A stretch of 64,000 nucleotides of DNA from assembly GCF_030272615.1 (NCBI RefSeq), contig NC_081415.1:623969740-624033739 (forward strand). The letters run 5' to 3'. Below are positions 35,560-46,979 of the stretch, piece by piece. The translations under genes were made by a program, and so were the position numbers. Under the pieces are notes generated by a model that did no database searches, had not been told where the DNA came from, and saw only the letters and a program-made list of their open reading frames with translations. Numbering within the stretch: the first letter of the stretch is position 1; each line of letters opens with the position of its first letter. Source of the DNA: Cryptomeria japonica. Lineage: Eukaryota > Streptophyta > Pinopsida > Cupressales > Cupressaceae.

Positions 35560-37249
35560 TCATGCATCCTTATCTCCTATGATTTGCTTAGGATCATGAT
35601 TCAGCTTGACATACTGAGGAATGGTCTTAACAGATTCCTCTTTCTTTTCTTCTTCATCCTCATCTCCATCACTATCAACATCTACATCTACCAGTGTAGG
35701 AACACTACTACTAGTACTTGGTCGACTAGCAACTGGTTCCCAGAAGGTTACAACCGGTTCATTTACCGCTTGCTCACTATCGGTTTCCTCAGTTTTCTCA
35801 AAGGTTTCATCAACTCTCACATTGATTCTTTCCATAATTCTCTAAGTCCTATTATTGAAACACTTGAGAGTTTTTCTCTTAGTGGAATACCCTAGGAATA
35901 TTCCCTCATCATATTTCGTATCAAATTTTCTCTGGTCTTTGCTCCTCTTGATGTAACATTTGCTACCAAACACTCTAAAGTAGCTAACCATAGGTGTCTT
36001 ACCGGTCCAATACTCATAAGGAGTTTTATCCTTACCTTTCTGGATGAGTACCCAGTTCATTGTGTAGATTTCAGTGCTCACTGCTTCTCTCCAAAAGGTG
36101 TGAGCAACCTCTCCTTGAATCAACATTGATCTTGCTACTTCAACCATAGTCCGGTTATTCCTCTCTACTAGGCCATTTTGCTATGGAGTCCGGGGGGAAG
36201 ATAGTTGCCTCTTGATGCCATGTTCTTCATAGTACTTGTTGAATTCATCGGAAGTGAATTCCCCTCCTTGATCAGTTCTAAGGCACTTGATCCTTTTACC
36301 ACTTTCCTTCTCCACTAATGCTCTGAAAGCTTTGAACTTTCCAAAATCTCCAGACTTATCCTTCTAGAATGTGACCCACATCATTCTTGAGCACTCTTCA
36401 GTGAGAATCATGAAATACCTATCACCTTGCACACTCCTAGTTTTGATAGGACCACACAAATCAGTATGCACAAGATCAAGTAAATTGTCAGCAGTGAAAG
36501 GTTTACCTTTAAAGGTTGAGGAAGACATTTTCCCTAGTTGACACTCTCTGCACAAGGTATTTTCTAGTTTGCTCAGCACCGACAATCCTCTAACTACCTT
36601 GATCTTGCTGGCCTTAACAATGTTATCAAAGTTTACATGGAAGAGTCGCATATGCCATATCCAGCTGTCATCAAACTTGACCATAAGAAATGTACTGATA
36701 TTTGCATTCAGCTGAAATAGGGTACCTTTGGTCTACATGTTGGTGGCCACCAATTCACCATTCTTTCCTTTGATTCTGCACACTCCATTCTTGAATTCTT
36801 GAGTGAGACCACTATCATTCAGCTGGGCAACACTCAGAAGTTTGTGTCTGAGACCATCAACCCAATACACATTGTCAGCACTACTCTTTCCATTCAGAGA
36901 GATGGAGTCTCTGCCTTTGACCATACATGGTGCGTCATTGCCAAAGCGAACCACACCACCATCATACTCTTCCAAGGATAGAAACTTGCTCCAGTCACTA
37001 GTCATATGGTGAGAACAGCCACTATCAATAATCCACTCATTGGAATTATCAAAGCGGGAGACAAGAGCCTTCTTGTCTAACACATCTTCCTTGACAGCAA
37101 AAAACACAATATCTTCATTTTCTTCATCTTCTCATTCCTCATCTGTGACACCTTCATCAATTGCCACAAAACAGTTTCTCTGGTTTCCTCCTTTGAATTT
37201 CTTGAACCTTTTCAGTTTGTCCTTGTTGTCACCATTAGGATAGTTTACA
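35560..37249 (-). pseudogene. pol: Copia protease and integrase (C1)
   Basis: Protease: EWIIDSGCSHHMTSDWSKF near 37000-37055, with the DSG triad intact. Integrase: zinc module WHMRLFHVNFD to CRECQLGKM, first Asp in LVHTDLCGPIKT, second in LRTDQGGEFTSDEF, Glu in QNGLVERNNRT. A TAG lies just before QNG near 36181 and another at 36361. The C-terminal linker is acidic (DVDVDSDGDEDEEEKKEES, about 35640) as in other plant copia elements. Key catalytic residues are still visible. Confidence 0.88.
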
Positions 37250-38070
37250 ACAATATGTCCTATCCGGTTACAAGAAAATCATTTCAAAGGGAGCTTACCT
37301 CTATATTTACCGATTTCTTTAGGAAGTTTCCTAGCAAGAAGAGATTCAAATTCCATCAGAATCTCCTCATCATCCATTTCTCTGCTCTGTCTTGGTTCAC
37401 CACTGGTACTTGCTTCTTTTCCTTTTCTGGATGGTATAACAGAAGCTTTAAAAGTTAATTCAATCTTTTGAACATTGCCATCAAAACTATTTAGCTCATA
37501 GGCTGTCAACTTTGCAATGATGGAGTCTAGGGATACCTTAGTCTTGTTTATTGATCTCAACTCCTAAATAGCAACAACCCTTATTGCATAGACTGATAAT
37601 AAGAATCTCAAAACTTTTCTTACCACATTGGAATCTTCCATTTTACCACCTGCACTCTTGATATCTCTGACAACAATTTTGATTCTTATTCCATACTGTT
37701 GAATGGTCTCACCTTCAACCATCCACATGTCTTCAAACTTCCCTCTAAGGCTTTCTTCCTTAGCTTGTTTTACATGCTCATCACTGCCATGGATATTTTC
37801 AAGAGTATCCCATACTTCTTTGGGATTAACTTTATCTTGGACATCAATAAACTCAATGTTAGATAAGCTACTAATCAAGGCTTCCATGACTTGCCCATTC
37901 TCCTGCATATCTCTCTTTTGGTCATCGGTGAGAGTACCAATAGCGGCAACATAAGCATTCTCAACATAGCTCCAGTGTTGAGCACCCATGCTTCTAATGT
38001 ATATCTTCATTCTATCTTTCCATATATTAAAATTATCTCTTTTGAACTTTGGACCTTCCCTCTTCATCAT
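37250..38070 (-). pseudogene. gag: Copia gag (C1)
   Basis: The start is the ATG at 38070, 58 bases inside the primer site. The capsid core is typical: FNIWKDRMKIYIRSMG, VWDTLENIHGSDEHVKQAKE, SLRGKFEDMWMVEGETIQQY. A zinc knuckle near 37265-37300 is broken: its first Cys codon is TGA and its last Cys is Tyr (NYP). C2 shows the same Tyr, so that change may predate both copies. A stop at 37561 splits the capsid. Confidence 0.86.
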
Positions 38071-38127
38071 TAGACTTGGATCTTTTCCTCAAGCAGTTAA
38101 GCTTATAACACAAAGGACCTGGAGGAT

Positions 38128-38139
38128 GCTCTGATACCA
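38128..38139 (-). other. Primer binding site, tRNA-iMet type (C1)
   Basis: The minus strand reads TGGTATCAGAGC, two bases inside the LTR end (GAGTTATCA). Confidence 0.92.
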
Positions 38140-38141
38140 AT

Positions 38142-39767
38142 TGATAACTCAATGATGAATGTCTCGTACCAAACCGGTACTGAGAGGGGGGGGTGAATCA
38201 GCATAGACAAAAACACATTCCTAAAACTGATTTGTCAGCAGACACTATGATTTGGTAGACAAATAGTAACACTGGTCTTAAACAGAGTACAACTAGCAAA
38301 ACCTAGAATAACTAAGACAAGCATAAACCGGTTGACACTTATCTTTTCATACAATCAAATACTTCATTTCTATTTCACCCTAGTGCATGAACAGGTAATC
38401 TATCATCAAAATATATAAACAACTAGATCAACATGATTTACCTTTAGACACAAATCACTTAAACCATCACAGGAATAACACCACACATGACACACAAATT
38501 TTTCATGTGGAAACCCAACTGGGAAAAGCCATAGTGGGAATGAATACCCACAAGCTATTTTTGAACTCTTTAGAAGTCCGCTCTATTAGGAGCCTTGTTT
38601 GGTTAAAGAATGATACAATAGGTTTTGTTAGGAACTGATCTTGTTAGGGATCATCTGGTTAAGGGATGGCTAGAATACTCGGTTAAGTGTTAAACCCTGT
38701 TAAAGGTTACCTTGTTAATGATTTCAAGAACTCAATGGTTTTGAGTTACCTTGTCAAAGGATTTATAGTAAGCCGATGAAAGCTACCCTGTTAAGGGATT
38801 TCCCAACTGTTGAAGTGGTTAGATATCAACAGGTATTACAATGATCTGGTAACAACACTCAATGCCAATTTAGATCCACTTTAGCTCCTCTTCACCTTCT
38901 GCACTTACACTCTGTAGGTATCACTTCTCTCCTCTGGTCTGGCAAGAATCACGTATCTCTTCATTTGGATACACACACAACTTTTGCCAACAACCTCAGA
39001 AAGAAACACAACATTGACCTTATAGGAAATAGATAGGCCAGTAGCATAAACCCTAAACCCTAAACCTATTAGGTTAAGTAATTCAAACGGTTCAATCCTA
39101 ACCATTGAGAACATTGCATTAAATGTAGCAGTCTTGAACCGATCTCAAGACATTTTCCATCGTTCATTTTCCACTGCATTCATGGCGGTTGATAACCCAT
39201 CACGCATTTTCACCGTTTATAGACTTCATACATTCCCGAGGTAGATAGGAAAAATCTCCTTCATGCAAGATTCTTCAGGTGCACAAGGTTGACATGGCAA
39301 CATGATCTGTTCTTTGTTACAATGCTAACTCATCACACAAAGTCATCGGTTGAGTCACACGAGCTTGAAGCACTTCAACCGAAAACCCTAAAGTTGAGAC
39401 TACCAACCGGTAGTCATACAAAGCTTCCATGTATCGGTTCCTATATCAACATGTCGGTTCACCTTGAACAAACACATTGCTTCCCTTTGCACATATACTA
39501 GTTCACAATGCTATACCGGTTCTCACATATATCGGTTCTTGGTAACATACCGATTCTCATATATACCAGTTCTCTCTTCTTCAGCATATTGACATCAATG
39601 ACAACATAAAATGTCATCATGTCCTCATACTGGTTTACATAATGCCAATAGATTCTTCATCTATCTATATAATCCAAAAGTTATGTAACACTTTTCATCA
39701 TCTATATCATAGAAAAACTAGGCTATAAGGCTATATCCAAACCAACGAGGCCACATTTGGACCAACA
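38142..39767 (-). repeat. 5' LTR of copia C1
   Basis: On the minus strand it starts TGTTGGTCC and ends GAGTTATCA. It contains the G-run motif GAGAGGGGGGGGTGAATCA (38183-38201), also present in the solo LTR and C2. A conserved block around 38508-38550 (GTGGAAACCCAACTGGGAAA) is shared as well. A cluster of degenerate TTAA-centred repeats occupies 38580-38800, and a telomere-like CCCTAAA run lies at 39047-39066. The outer edge was chosen because TGTTGG also starts the other copia LTRs here. Confidence 0.8.
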
Positions 39768-40079
39768 AGTTTTACATTAATGACAATATAATCTTGTGTT
39801 TGTAACAATGCAAAGGGAAATTAAAGAGATAACTAAAACAAATGAATGAGATGAAGGATGCTTAAGTAGTGAGAGAAGAGTGTGTTCCATTGGGTGACAA
39901 TGAACTAGAGGATCTTTCCAGCATTCAAGACATTTCAATTTGTCTACTTTTGGTGAACCAACATGATAGAGATTGGTGCGGATGTCAAGCCAAACAAGGT
40001 CACTCTTCCTTTGTAGAAGTTTAAAAATGATGGAAAGATGTAGAGAAAGGGAATGATGAGAATTCTCCTCTTCCACATA
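39768..40079. other. Flank between C1 and a copia remnant
   Basis: No gene is supported. The phrase TTAATGACAATATAATCTTG near 39777 resembles the start region of copia LTRs, so this may be a scrap of another LTR. Confidence 0.35.
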
Positions 40080-41220
40080 ATATAAATCAAACTACAGATC
40101 AAAAAATTTCAAAGAACATTGGTAATGAAAAGGAGATTGTAGGAAACCAAGAGAAGACAAATAATGTTGGAATTGAAAATGATGTTGAGAACACAACTAT
40201 AGAGAAAAAAAAAGAAGGGAAAGAAGAAAAAGAAAAGGATAATACTAAAAATGTTAGTGGTGGAGAGAATAAGGAATAAAAAAATTCTAAGAAGGCTTAG
40301 GGTAATGCTGAGAATGTTTAGATTTTTCTTAAAGAGAAAGATAAGAAAGAAGAGGCTTCTCCTAGTGTTATATATGTTGGTGAGGACTTTGGATTCCTTC
40401 AAAGACCTATTAGGTATAAAAATGTAGTTAGAACCTATGGAAACTCTAAAATAATTGCAAATACCATCACATGAGGGGTAGATATATTTGTCTAGAATTT
40501 CCCCTCTTCACAAGTTTTGGTTAGGTCATATACTAAATGCATATGCTCGGAAAGAGTTTTTACAAGAGCATGTGAAGAAAGTTAGTCTAATTGATGATGT
40601 AGTGAAGATAATACAGAGGGCGAATTGGAGGTAGATATTGATGCATCTTTATCTCTAAGGAAATAGTTGAAGCTATTAATAGAATCTTTCAAGGATCATA
40701 CATCTCATGTGGAGAAGAAAGAAGAGAAAGATACACTAAGGATGTTTAATGATAAATTGAATGGCCGAAGTTTTTGTCTGGTGTGATAATGCACATAATA
40801 AATTTTAGAAGAACATAAAGAAATTTAAGGACAATATTGATGAAGCTACAATATTATACCAATTTTGTTTAAGGTGACCAAAACCCAGAAGAAGTATCAA
40901 AAGCTAGATTGATTCAATTGAGTTATATATTTTTGTAGTGGTTGGTGCATATGATATGGGAAAAGATAAATATGGATCTACCAGAGTTAGAATGGAAAAA
41001 CTTCATTCACGGTTCTATCTTTTCTATAAGAGTAGAGAGATCAAATTATGATAGAATTTTGTATCCCGAGACAAGTAGTAGATTTGATGTTGGCTTCTTT
41101 GTCTAGCATTTTTGGAGAGGCTTAGTAGACTGAGCAGAAAATTAAGGTCTTGGATAATATTGATATAGTTGAGGACTTTACATTTACATTTTGAATGTCC
41201 AAACTAGATTCTCACCTCAA
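40080..41220 (+). pseudogene. Degraded K/E-rich ORF in 3' part of a copia-type remnant
   Basis: One plus-strand frame shows a long lysine/glutamate/asparagine-rich segment (KKKEGKEEKEKDNTKNVSGG, about 40200-40260). Islands such as EEASPSVIYVGEDFGFLQRP and SFKDHTSHVEKKEEKDTLRM follow, then many stops and shifts. Coding origin is suggested by the amino-acid make-up and the low rate of stops in the first 300 bases. I do not recognise it. Its place just upstream of a polypurine tract and an LTR would fit an accessory ORF after RNase H, as in some copia elements with an extra 3' gene. That is inference. Confidence 0.4.
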
Positions 41221-41572
41221 CAAAAGCTTCCTGGGATGCTACTCTATCTCATCTCAATTTAAATTATAAGGCATCTTACCTTCCAAGACTACATCTAAGG
41301 CATAGATAATACAATTTTGTAGCTGATCAAAATATCTTTTTTGGGGGTTCATAGTTGAATACTTGTGTATATCATGTCAGTTTTATCTTTTGAGGGATAT
41401 CTACCTAAGGGGAGAATTTTGTAATTGATGTGGACTATCAGAGGGAACATATGAAATATCATTTTGAATGATGTAAATATTATTCCCTATGTCCTTAATG
41501 TCAAAGGGGGAGAGCTACTAGATAAATTCTATACCAAGAGATATTGGATAGATAACGATGTATATATTGGTG

Positions 41573-41584
41573 AAAGGGGGAGAG
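41573..41584 (+). other. Polypurine tract of copia remnant
   Basis: AAAGGGGGAGAG is followed two bases later by TGTATAGC, a plausible LTR start. A second run, AAAGGGGGAGAG, occurs at 41503-41514. Tracts of this form precede copia 3' LTRs. Confidence 0.65.
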
Positions 41585-41586
41585 TA

Positions 41587-43340
41587 TGTATAGCTGTATA
41601 TTTGTAGATATGCATTGTAGTGTTTCCATCACTGACAAAAGGACAATTTTTTGGTAATATATGTTGTCACTAATGTCAACTTGATGTTTGACAATATGTA
41701 TTTTTATTGAGTAGATGATTGGAGTATTTATTATACTTATTGATATAATAGATGATGTAACTTGGGAATATTTGAGACTAGTTGTGCCATTTTAGATTGA
41801 TCAGTTAAATAGAAGATAGTCTAGAATTAATATAATAGGAAATCAATCTAGAATAAATGAAATGTATTGATACACATGATTTATGCCTTGGTTATATGAT
41901 TTAGTCACTGTGGTTGATGTTTTAAAGTCAATTGGATGAGATTTAACTTCATATTCATAATTAGATGATTGAAGAAATTTGTCTAAGTGTAGAATAGCCT
42001 ATTTTCTTATATGACTATGTGTTGGTAAATTTCTTTGAATTTGACCGCATTGCATCTTGTAGTTGTGTGCTTAATATTTAAGGTTTTTAGTGTGTCAAGG
42101 GTCTAATTTAAAGTTTTTAAATCATAATATCCTCTACAAAAAAAGTTATAAGGTTCTATTCCTCATCTCATAGTTTGTCAATGAAGCATGTCTCATTAGG
42201 ATTGCTAGAATGGTCCATATTCTACCACAATGATTGGTCTAATTGTGCAATTTTTTAAGGATGATAAGGATGGTTCTTTGGATCAGTGATACAAGTTTTA
42301 GGTGTGTTTGTGCTTAGGTGTATATTATCTACTATGCAGATGTGACACAATCTATCTAGCCTACATAGTGTTTACTAGTTCAATTATGTTTTTCTTCTGC
42401 ACAAACAATTGTTGATCTATTACTTCATGTGATTTTTGTAGAAAAGTTTTGAATGATCTCTAGTGCATTCATCTTGGTCCACATAATGTTTTGAGTGTCT
42501 CTCTAATGGTAAGAAGACAAAAAGTTTGCATTTTTTATAGTGATGTTGATAATTTAGTCAACTAGTTATATTCCTTTAATTGTGAATGATCAAGATCTAT
42601 CTTATTTCCTTTAAAGGATGAAATATGAAATTGTTGGTGTTTAGTTATGTCCTAAGTTGTTTTGTAGCTTATTTTGTATGATTGTGAATGCATTTGAGGA
42701 TGACCTATGTTTAGTTGCACATTTCATATTTTTAGGTCCTATTTCAGTTGACCTAATTATTATTTTGGTATGTTGTGGATTATATATAAAAAATAAGAAA
42801 TCATTTCTAGAGATGTAAAAGTTGATGTGAAAAATTGTAATGTGAAAAATCAATTAGTGATATATCACATGATTATGAAGTGTGTGACATCCGTGTGACA
42901 TAATATATGGGCTACAAGGGGGACTGCACTATGAACATTTGTTATATGCTTCTTCCATAGTAGTTCACATAATGTTTCCTTTTGTAGATTCATTGTACCT
43001 TTCCCTAGAGAAGTGATCTTCAATTTTCAAATTCATTTGTATCTTGCCTTAAAGAAGTGTGTCATAGTCTACAAGCCTATTCAAGGAGTAATGAGCTTCT
43101 TTTGTAGTGATCCTGAAACAAACATTGTAATACATGTTTCATTAATTGTGAGTTGAACTTGACCATTGTTTTCCCTCCTTGGGTTTTCTACAAAAATATA
43201 TTGGTGTTATTGTGTGGTGCATTTTCTATATTTTTTCTTTCCTTTTGCAAATCTAATTTGGTTCTTTAAATTTTAATTAATGGTGAAAATTTAGTTAATG
43301 CTAATTCACCCTCCCCTCTTAGCATCCAAGTGTGTTGAAC
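41587..43340 (+). repeat. 3' LTR of a degraded copia element
   Basis: It begins TGTATAGCTG after the polypurine tract and contains TTGTCACTAATGTCAAC near 41665, like other copia LTR starts. Near the far end it has ATTCACCCTCCCCTCTTAG (43304-43322), the counterpart of the C-run motif in C2. The right border is uncertain by some tens of bases and no target duplication was found. Confidence 0.55.
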
Positions 43341-43660
43341 AAAAATTAGACAAATAACTAGACAGACAAACATCTCATCCCATGCCATTTTTACTTTGAT
43401 CACACCACCACATGTAGGCCCATATGCATTTTTTTTCAAAATCATGGATCAATAAATGTTGACAAAATAACCATGTTCTCTATTTTCTTATTCAAAATTC
43501 GGCATTCAATGAGAGCTCCATTTGGTAAGGGAAGGGGTAGTTGTTAGACACTTTTTTAGGGGAAAAAGAGGAACTAGGTACAAACCTACCATGTTATTTC
43601 AGACATGTCTATTCTGGCTCCAAAAGTGACCTATCGTACCACTGAAATGCATCGACATAC

Positions 43661-43975
43661 ATGTTCAAGACATGCATATCGTGCCAATTTGGTGCAACTG
43701 CTGGACCTAGAGAAAATGATGTGGAGTTGTCCTGGACTCGCTTGTTTCAAACGTTAGGGCCCATGCGAAACTACATGGACATGCTAGAGGATGATAGATC
43801 CTGGGTCATGGCTCACACCGGTGTGTTGTGCCTAACACACACATTAAAAGCCATGAAAAACAAACAACTGGTGGCAAGTGTAGCTGACCGCATTCAGATG
43901 CCAAAATGGCAGGAAAAAGAGGGCACAAGCTTCCAAAATGTGGTGGCTCCCTCCAAAACCTCTCGTATGTGTTAG
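43661..43975 (+). CDS. Unidentified short ORF (possibly spurious)
   Basis: An open frame of 104 codons with a balanced composition (PRENDVELSWTRLFQTLG, DDRSWVMAHTGVLC). No family is recognised, no neighbouring frame continues it, and it lies among decayed repeats. It could be a fragment of a transposable-element gene or chance. No promoter or splice signal is supported. Confidence 0.2.
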   Translation: MFKTCISCQFGATAGPRENDVELSWTRLFQTLGPMRNYMDMLEDDRSWVMAHTGVLCLTHTLKAMKNKQLVASVADRIQMPKWQEKEGTSFQNVVAPSKTSRMC

Positions 43976-44000
43976 CGACAGGTGGTTTAGTCCTTAGTCA

Positions 44001-44270
44001 ATTGCAGCCATTCATTGAAAATTTGACGATGTAGAATGTGCCACTAACACGTGCGTTAGGCAAACCATAGTATGCATCCCTTTACTATTTCAACAGAATA
44101 TTGAATACCTCACACCATTTTCTGCCTCACGTGGAAAAATTGCAACCGTTCATTGAAAAATCACCGATGTAGAACGCACCACTAATACGCATGTTAGGTA
44201 AACCGTATGATGCGACTCTGTACCTCCGTTTCAGAATATGTCCCACCATTTTCTGCCTCATGTGGAAAAA
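44001..44270. repeat. Tandem duplication, period about 138 bases, with CTAACRYG palindromes
   Basis: Units 44001-44138 and 44139-44270 share ATTGCARCCRTTCATTGAAAA, CCACTAAYACG, a GTTAGG core and CCATTTTCTGCCTCAYGTGG. Differences are mostly transitions. The first 70 bases of each unit match the dispersed module at 45411-45491 and 48717-48789. Confidence 0.85.
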
Positions 44271-44729
44271 AGAAGGAATAATGGGACTAATGCACGATTA
44301 AAGCAAGTATTCTCATTGTCGGTCGTCCTCATTTTTTCAGTCTTCTGTTGTTTGTGAAGGGAAAGAAGGGCTTGAAGAAGGAGGTAGTGAGTTACTATTG
44401 AAGGGCTGCCTATGTTGTTGAATGAGGTTTCATTTTTGAAGGTTGATAGGTATGTGGACAAGCCATTTTTTTCTAGTTGTATATTCTGGGTTTCAATTGT
44501 TTGTTTTCATTTTTTATTTTTCTTTATATGCAGTGGGAAAATTTGCATGTTTTGATTTATATGTAGTGCGATAATTTTATTGTTTTGTTTTGCTTTGGTT
44601 TATTCTTGTTTTGCTGTAGTTTGAAATTATTGACGTTAGGGTTAGATATGGTGCTGGATGCATGTTTGCTAGCTAAGTCGTGGTAAAATGCATGACAAAA
44701 ATGCATGTTAGTCCCGGTGTAATGCCATT

Positions 44730-45130
44730 TTGGTGGGTTTAGGGTTTTAGGTTTCCCACATCTATTTGGTCTGTGATTTCTGGGCGAAGCTATTCGGACT
44801 TTCTTTTCACTACAACCTTCACATTTGGAGACATTTCCACTATTGCACTTTTTGGTATGAGTCTTACCGATAGCCTCATTGGTTATCGGCAAGAAAATAT
44901 TATGCTTTTGCTGCTTATGTTGATTATACCAATGAGCCTTATCGGTATATGCTTCTTCGATATAACCATCATTGACTTCTTAATTTAATCGGCGAGAGTA
45001 ATGCTGATAGGTCCGACCTTGGATTTCCATGCGTTGTTATCAGTATATGATACGTCGATCAATAACTAGTATTTGTTGCATGTATTTATTGGGGTTACTT
45101 ATCCCGATAGTGTAACTTTCCATTATTTGT
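44730..45130 (+). repeat. U-type hairpin block fragment
   Basis: It starts GGTGGGTTTAGGGTTTT, as does the U3 leader at 56311, and then has GTCTTACCGAT as at 56427. Several short, imperfect inverted repeats built on ATCGGTAT/ATACCGAT follow. No ORF follows, so this is probably a truncated piece of a U 5' region. Confidence 0.5.
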
Positions 45131-45410
45131 AATTTTTACATCCATAATTAAGTAGGAACTTCTTCCATCCATAAGGGGGCGGCTTTTCTCATTATGCTTC
45201 CTCAGATGCGTACTCATCTATTCTGGCTCCAAAACCAAAGTAAGGATTTACTAGAATAGCCACATGCATGATAGTCATGCAATAGCCGCAACCTTGCAGA
45301 CTCCGCCGTACTGATTGGATAACATGCAATTGACAAACCTATCACTAACACGTTGTACGAAAGGTCTGCTTTGGAGTGGGAGCACCTATTGTATAGTGTG
45401 TTAGTGTTGT

Positions 45411-45491
45411 GTTAGTCAATCATTGCCCATTCATTGCAAAATCAATGATGTAAAACATGTGACTAATAGGCATGTTAGTCATTGCATACTA
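45411..45491. repeat. Dispersed palindromic module, copy
   Basis: GTTAGTCAATCATTGCCCAT and TCATTGCAAAATCAATGATG lead to GACTAATAGGCATGTTAGTC. It matches 48717-48789 and the starts of the tandem units at 44001. Confidence 0.75.
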
Positions 45492-45859
45492 TCATTTTGG
45501 AGTGCTCAAGGGCAAAAGCACTTAACGCACCTTGTTAGTCGAAGAAACTTTTTGTTAGCTATGTGCATCATATGAATCCAAGGTCTTCATAGGATAGCAT
45601 GATATGGAAATGTGTACGTGTACAAAAACATCCACAGACTATTGTGTAGAAACTTAGATTCTAGAATAACATGGAACATGTGGTAGATGAACTTAGTTAT
45701 TAGAAAGCACTAAAAAATTAAGGCATAGGTTGATTAAAAATGAAATAATTTATAGACTTCGTTGTTAGTCTGACAGATTTGCATGTCCATTTTGGAATCA
45801 TAGGTATCTCGATTTCAAATATGGAGGCCAACTTTTCTTTAGAAACAAGCAAAAAACAG

Positions 45860-46534
45860 GTCGCATTTTGGGGATGAATAAGTGATGATAGGTTGATGAA
45901 CCTATTTATCTATGAAGACACCGCATTCCTTTCCACTGTGAAGTTGATCCTTGGACCTGAGTACATAGATGGTGGATGGAAGTACAGAAAAAATGCAGAC
46001 ATAGTGTCTCTATTTATGTCATGGTGTCTGGAGCTCTGACCTATTCTGAAAGTCAGAGAAATCATGAACAATTGTGTCAAGAAGGAATGGCTAGGCAGAA
46101 TGGAAGCTTTATTAGGTTTGGCATGAGACATGGATGACTTTGAAAGTGTAGATGGAGCATGGATTCACATGAGTGAATTCACTCCTCCCTTGTGACCGTT
46201 CTTTCTCTAGAATGCTAGATTCGATAAAGAGGCCAGAAGAAGTGTAGCACAGGCTGGAATGTATGGTATTGTGCAATTCCTTGAGATGGTCGATGTCTGG
46301 GAAGGACCTATGGAGATGGAAAAATGGGGACCTTGATCGGAATATAGAGAACTTGTGCAACGAATGGTTCCTACACGCACAAAATGATGGGGTTGGCCTT
46401 GTGGAAGAACAACTAAGAAGGGTCATGTGTTGCAATTCGGTGAAGGCTCCAACAGGGAGACAAAAATGAACCAAGTTCCTAACATGGAAGTGTTGGATGT
46501 GGAAGAGGGCACAATCACTATTCACATGGAGTAG
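45860..46534 (+). pseudogene. Unidentified decayed ORF
   Basis: One plus-strand frame reads as protein over about 220 codons (LSTVKLILGPEYIDGGWKYR, IMNNCVKKEWLGRMEALLGL, QVPNMEVLDVEEGTITIHME) and ends at a TAG at 46532. At least six TGA or TAG codons interrupt it, several next to residues where Trp would fit. No family or domain is recognised. It may belong to a host-gene fragment or an old element. The stop pattern suggests decay by C-to-T change. Confidence 0.4.
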
Positions 46535-46979
46535 TGAGATGGCACATACAACCTTTTCTGAAGCAAGGACTATTTTTTATTTTTTAAATATTTTTGAATG
46601 TGTTATGTATGGATAGTTATGTATACCATCCATCGACTTTGATGGTCTAGTCGGCTAGCTATCAAGGTTTATCTTTTAAAATGTAAACATTTTTAGAATT
46701 AATATAAAATATAGCTTTACCGAACAAAAAAAAAATTGTTGACACCAACTGGTACTCTTATCTTCTCTATTTTGAAATTGTTGTTAACATTTCATTATAT
46801 ATGGTGAAAAAACAAATGTTTTTTTATTATATGTGCATGAAATTGCTCTATAACATCAAAGTCAAGCATTTCAATATATATCACTACAAATAAAATTAAA
46901 TTCTTGTAGGACAATTGAGTTTCTATTTTGGCTCGGTAAGAAATTGGAGGATTTCAATATATATGGTGGAAAAATACCA

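Larger units (their letters stand above)
34899..39767 (-). mobile_element. Ty1/copia element C1, 5' part, interrupted by the Athila pair
   Basis: Minus strand: LTR 38142-39767, tRNA-iMet primer site, then gag, protease, integrase and RT in one frame. The order protease-integrase-RT defines Ty1/copia. The sequence ends inside RT right after the catalytic box at 34899, where the Athila B LTR begins. RNase H and the 3' LTR should therefore lie left of the window if the Athila pair inserted into C1. Confidence 0.88.

Noticed and set aside
34973-35599. Plus-strand open frames opposite copia RT and integrase
   Set aside because: They are antisense shadows. The minus strand has continuous RT and integrase motifs.
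44557-44988. Possible host gene exons near 44.5-45 kb
   Set aside because: Opposing short frames overlap a repeat block related to U leaders. No splice sites or conserved domain are seen.
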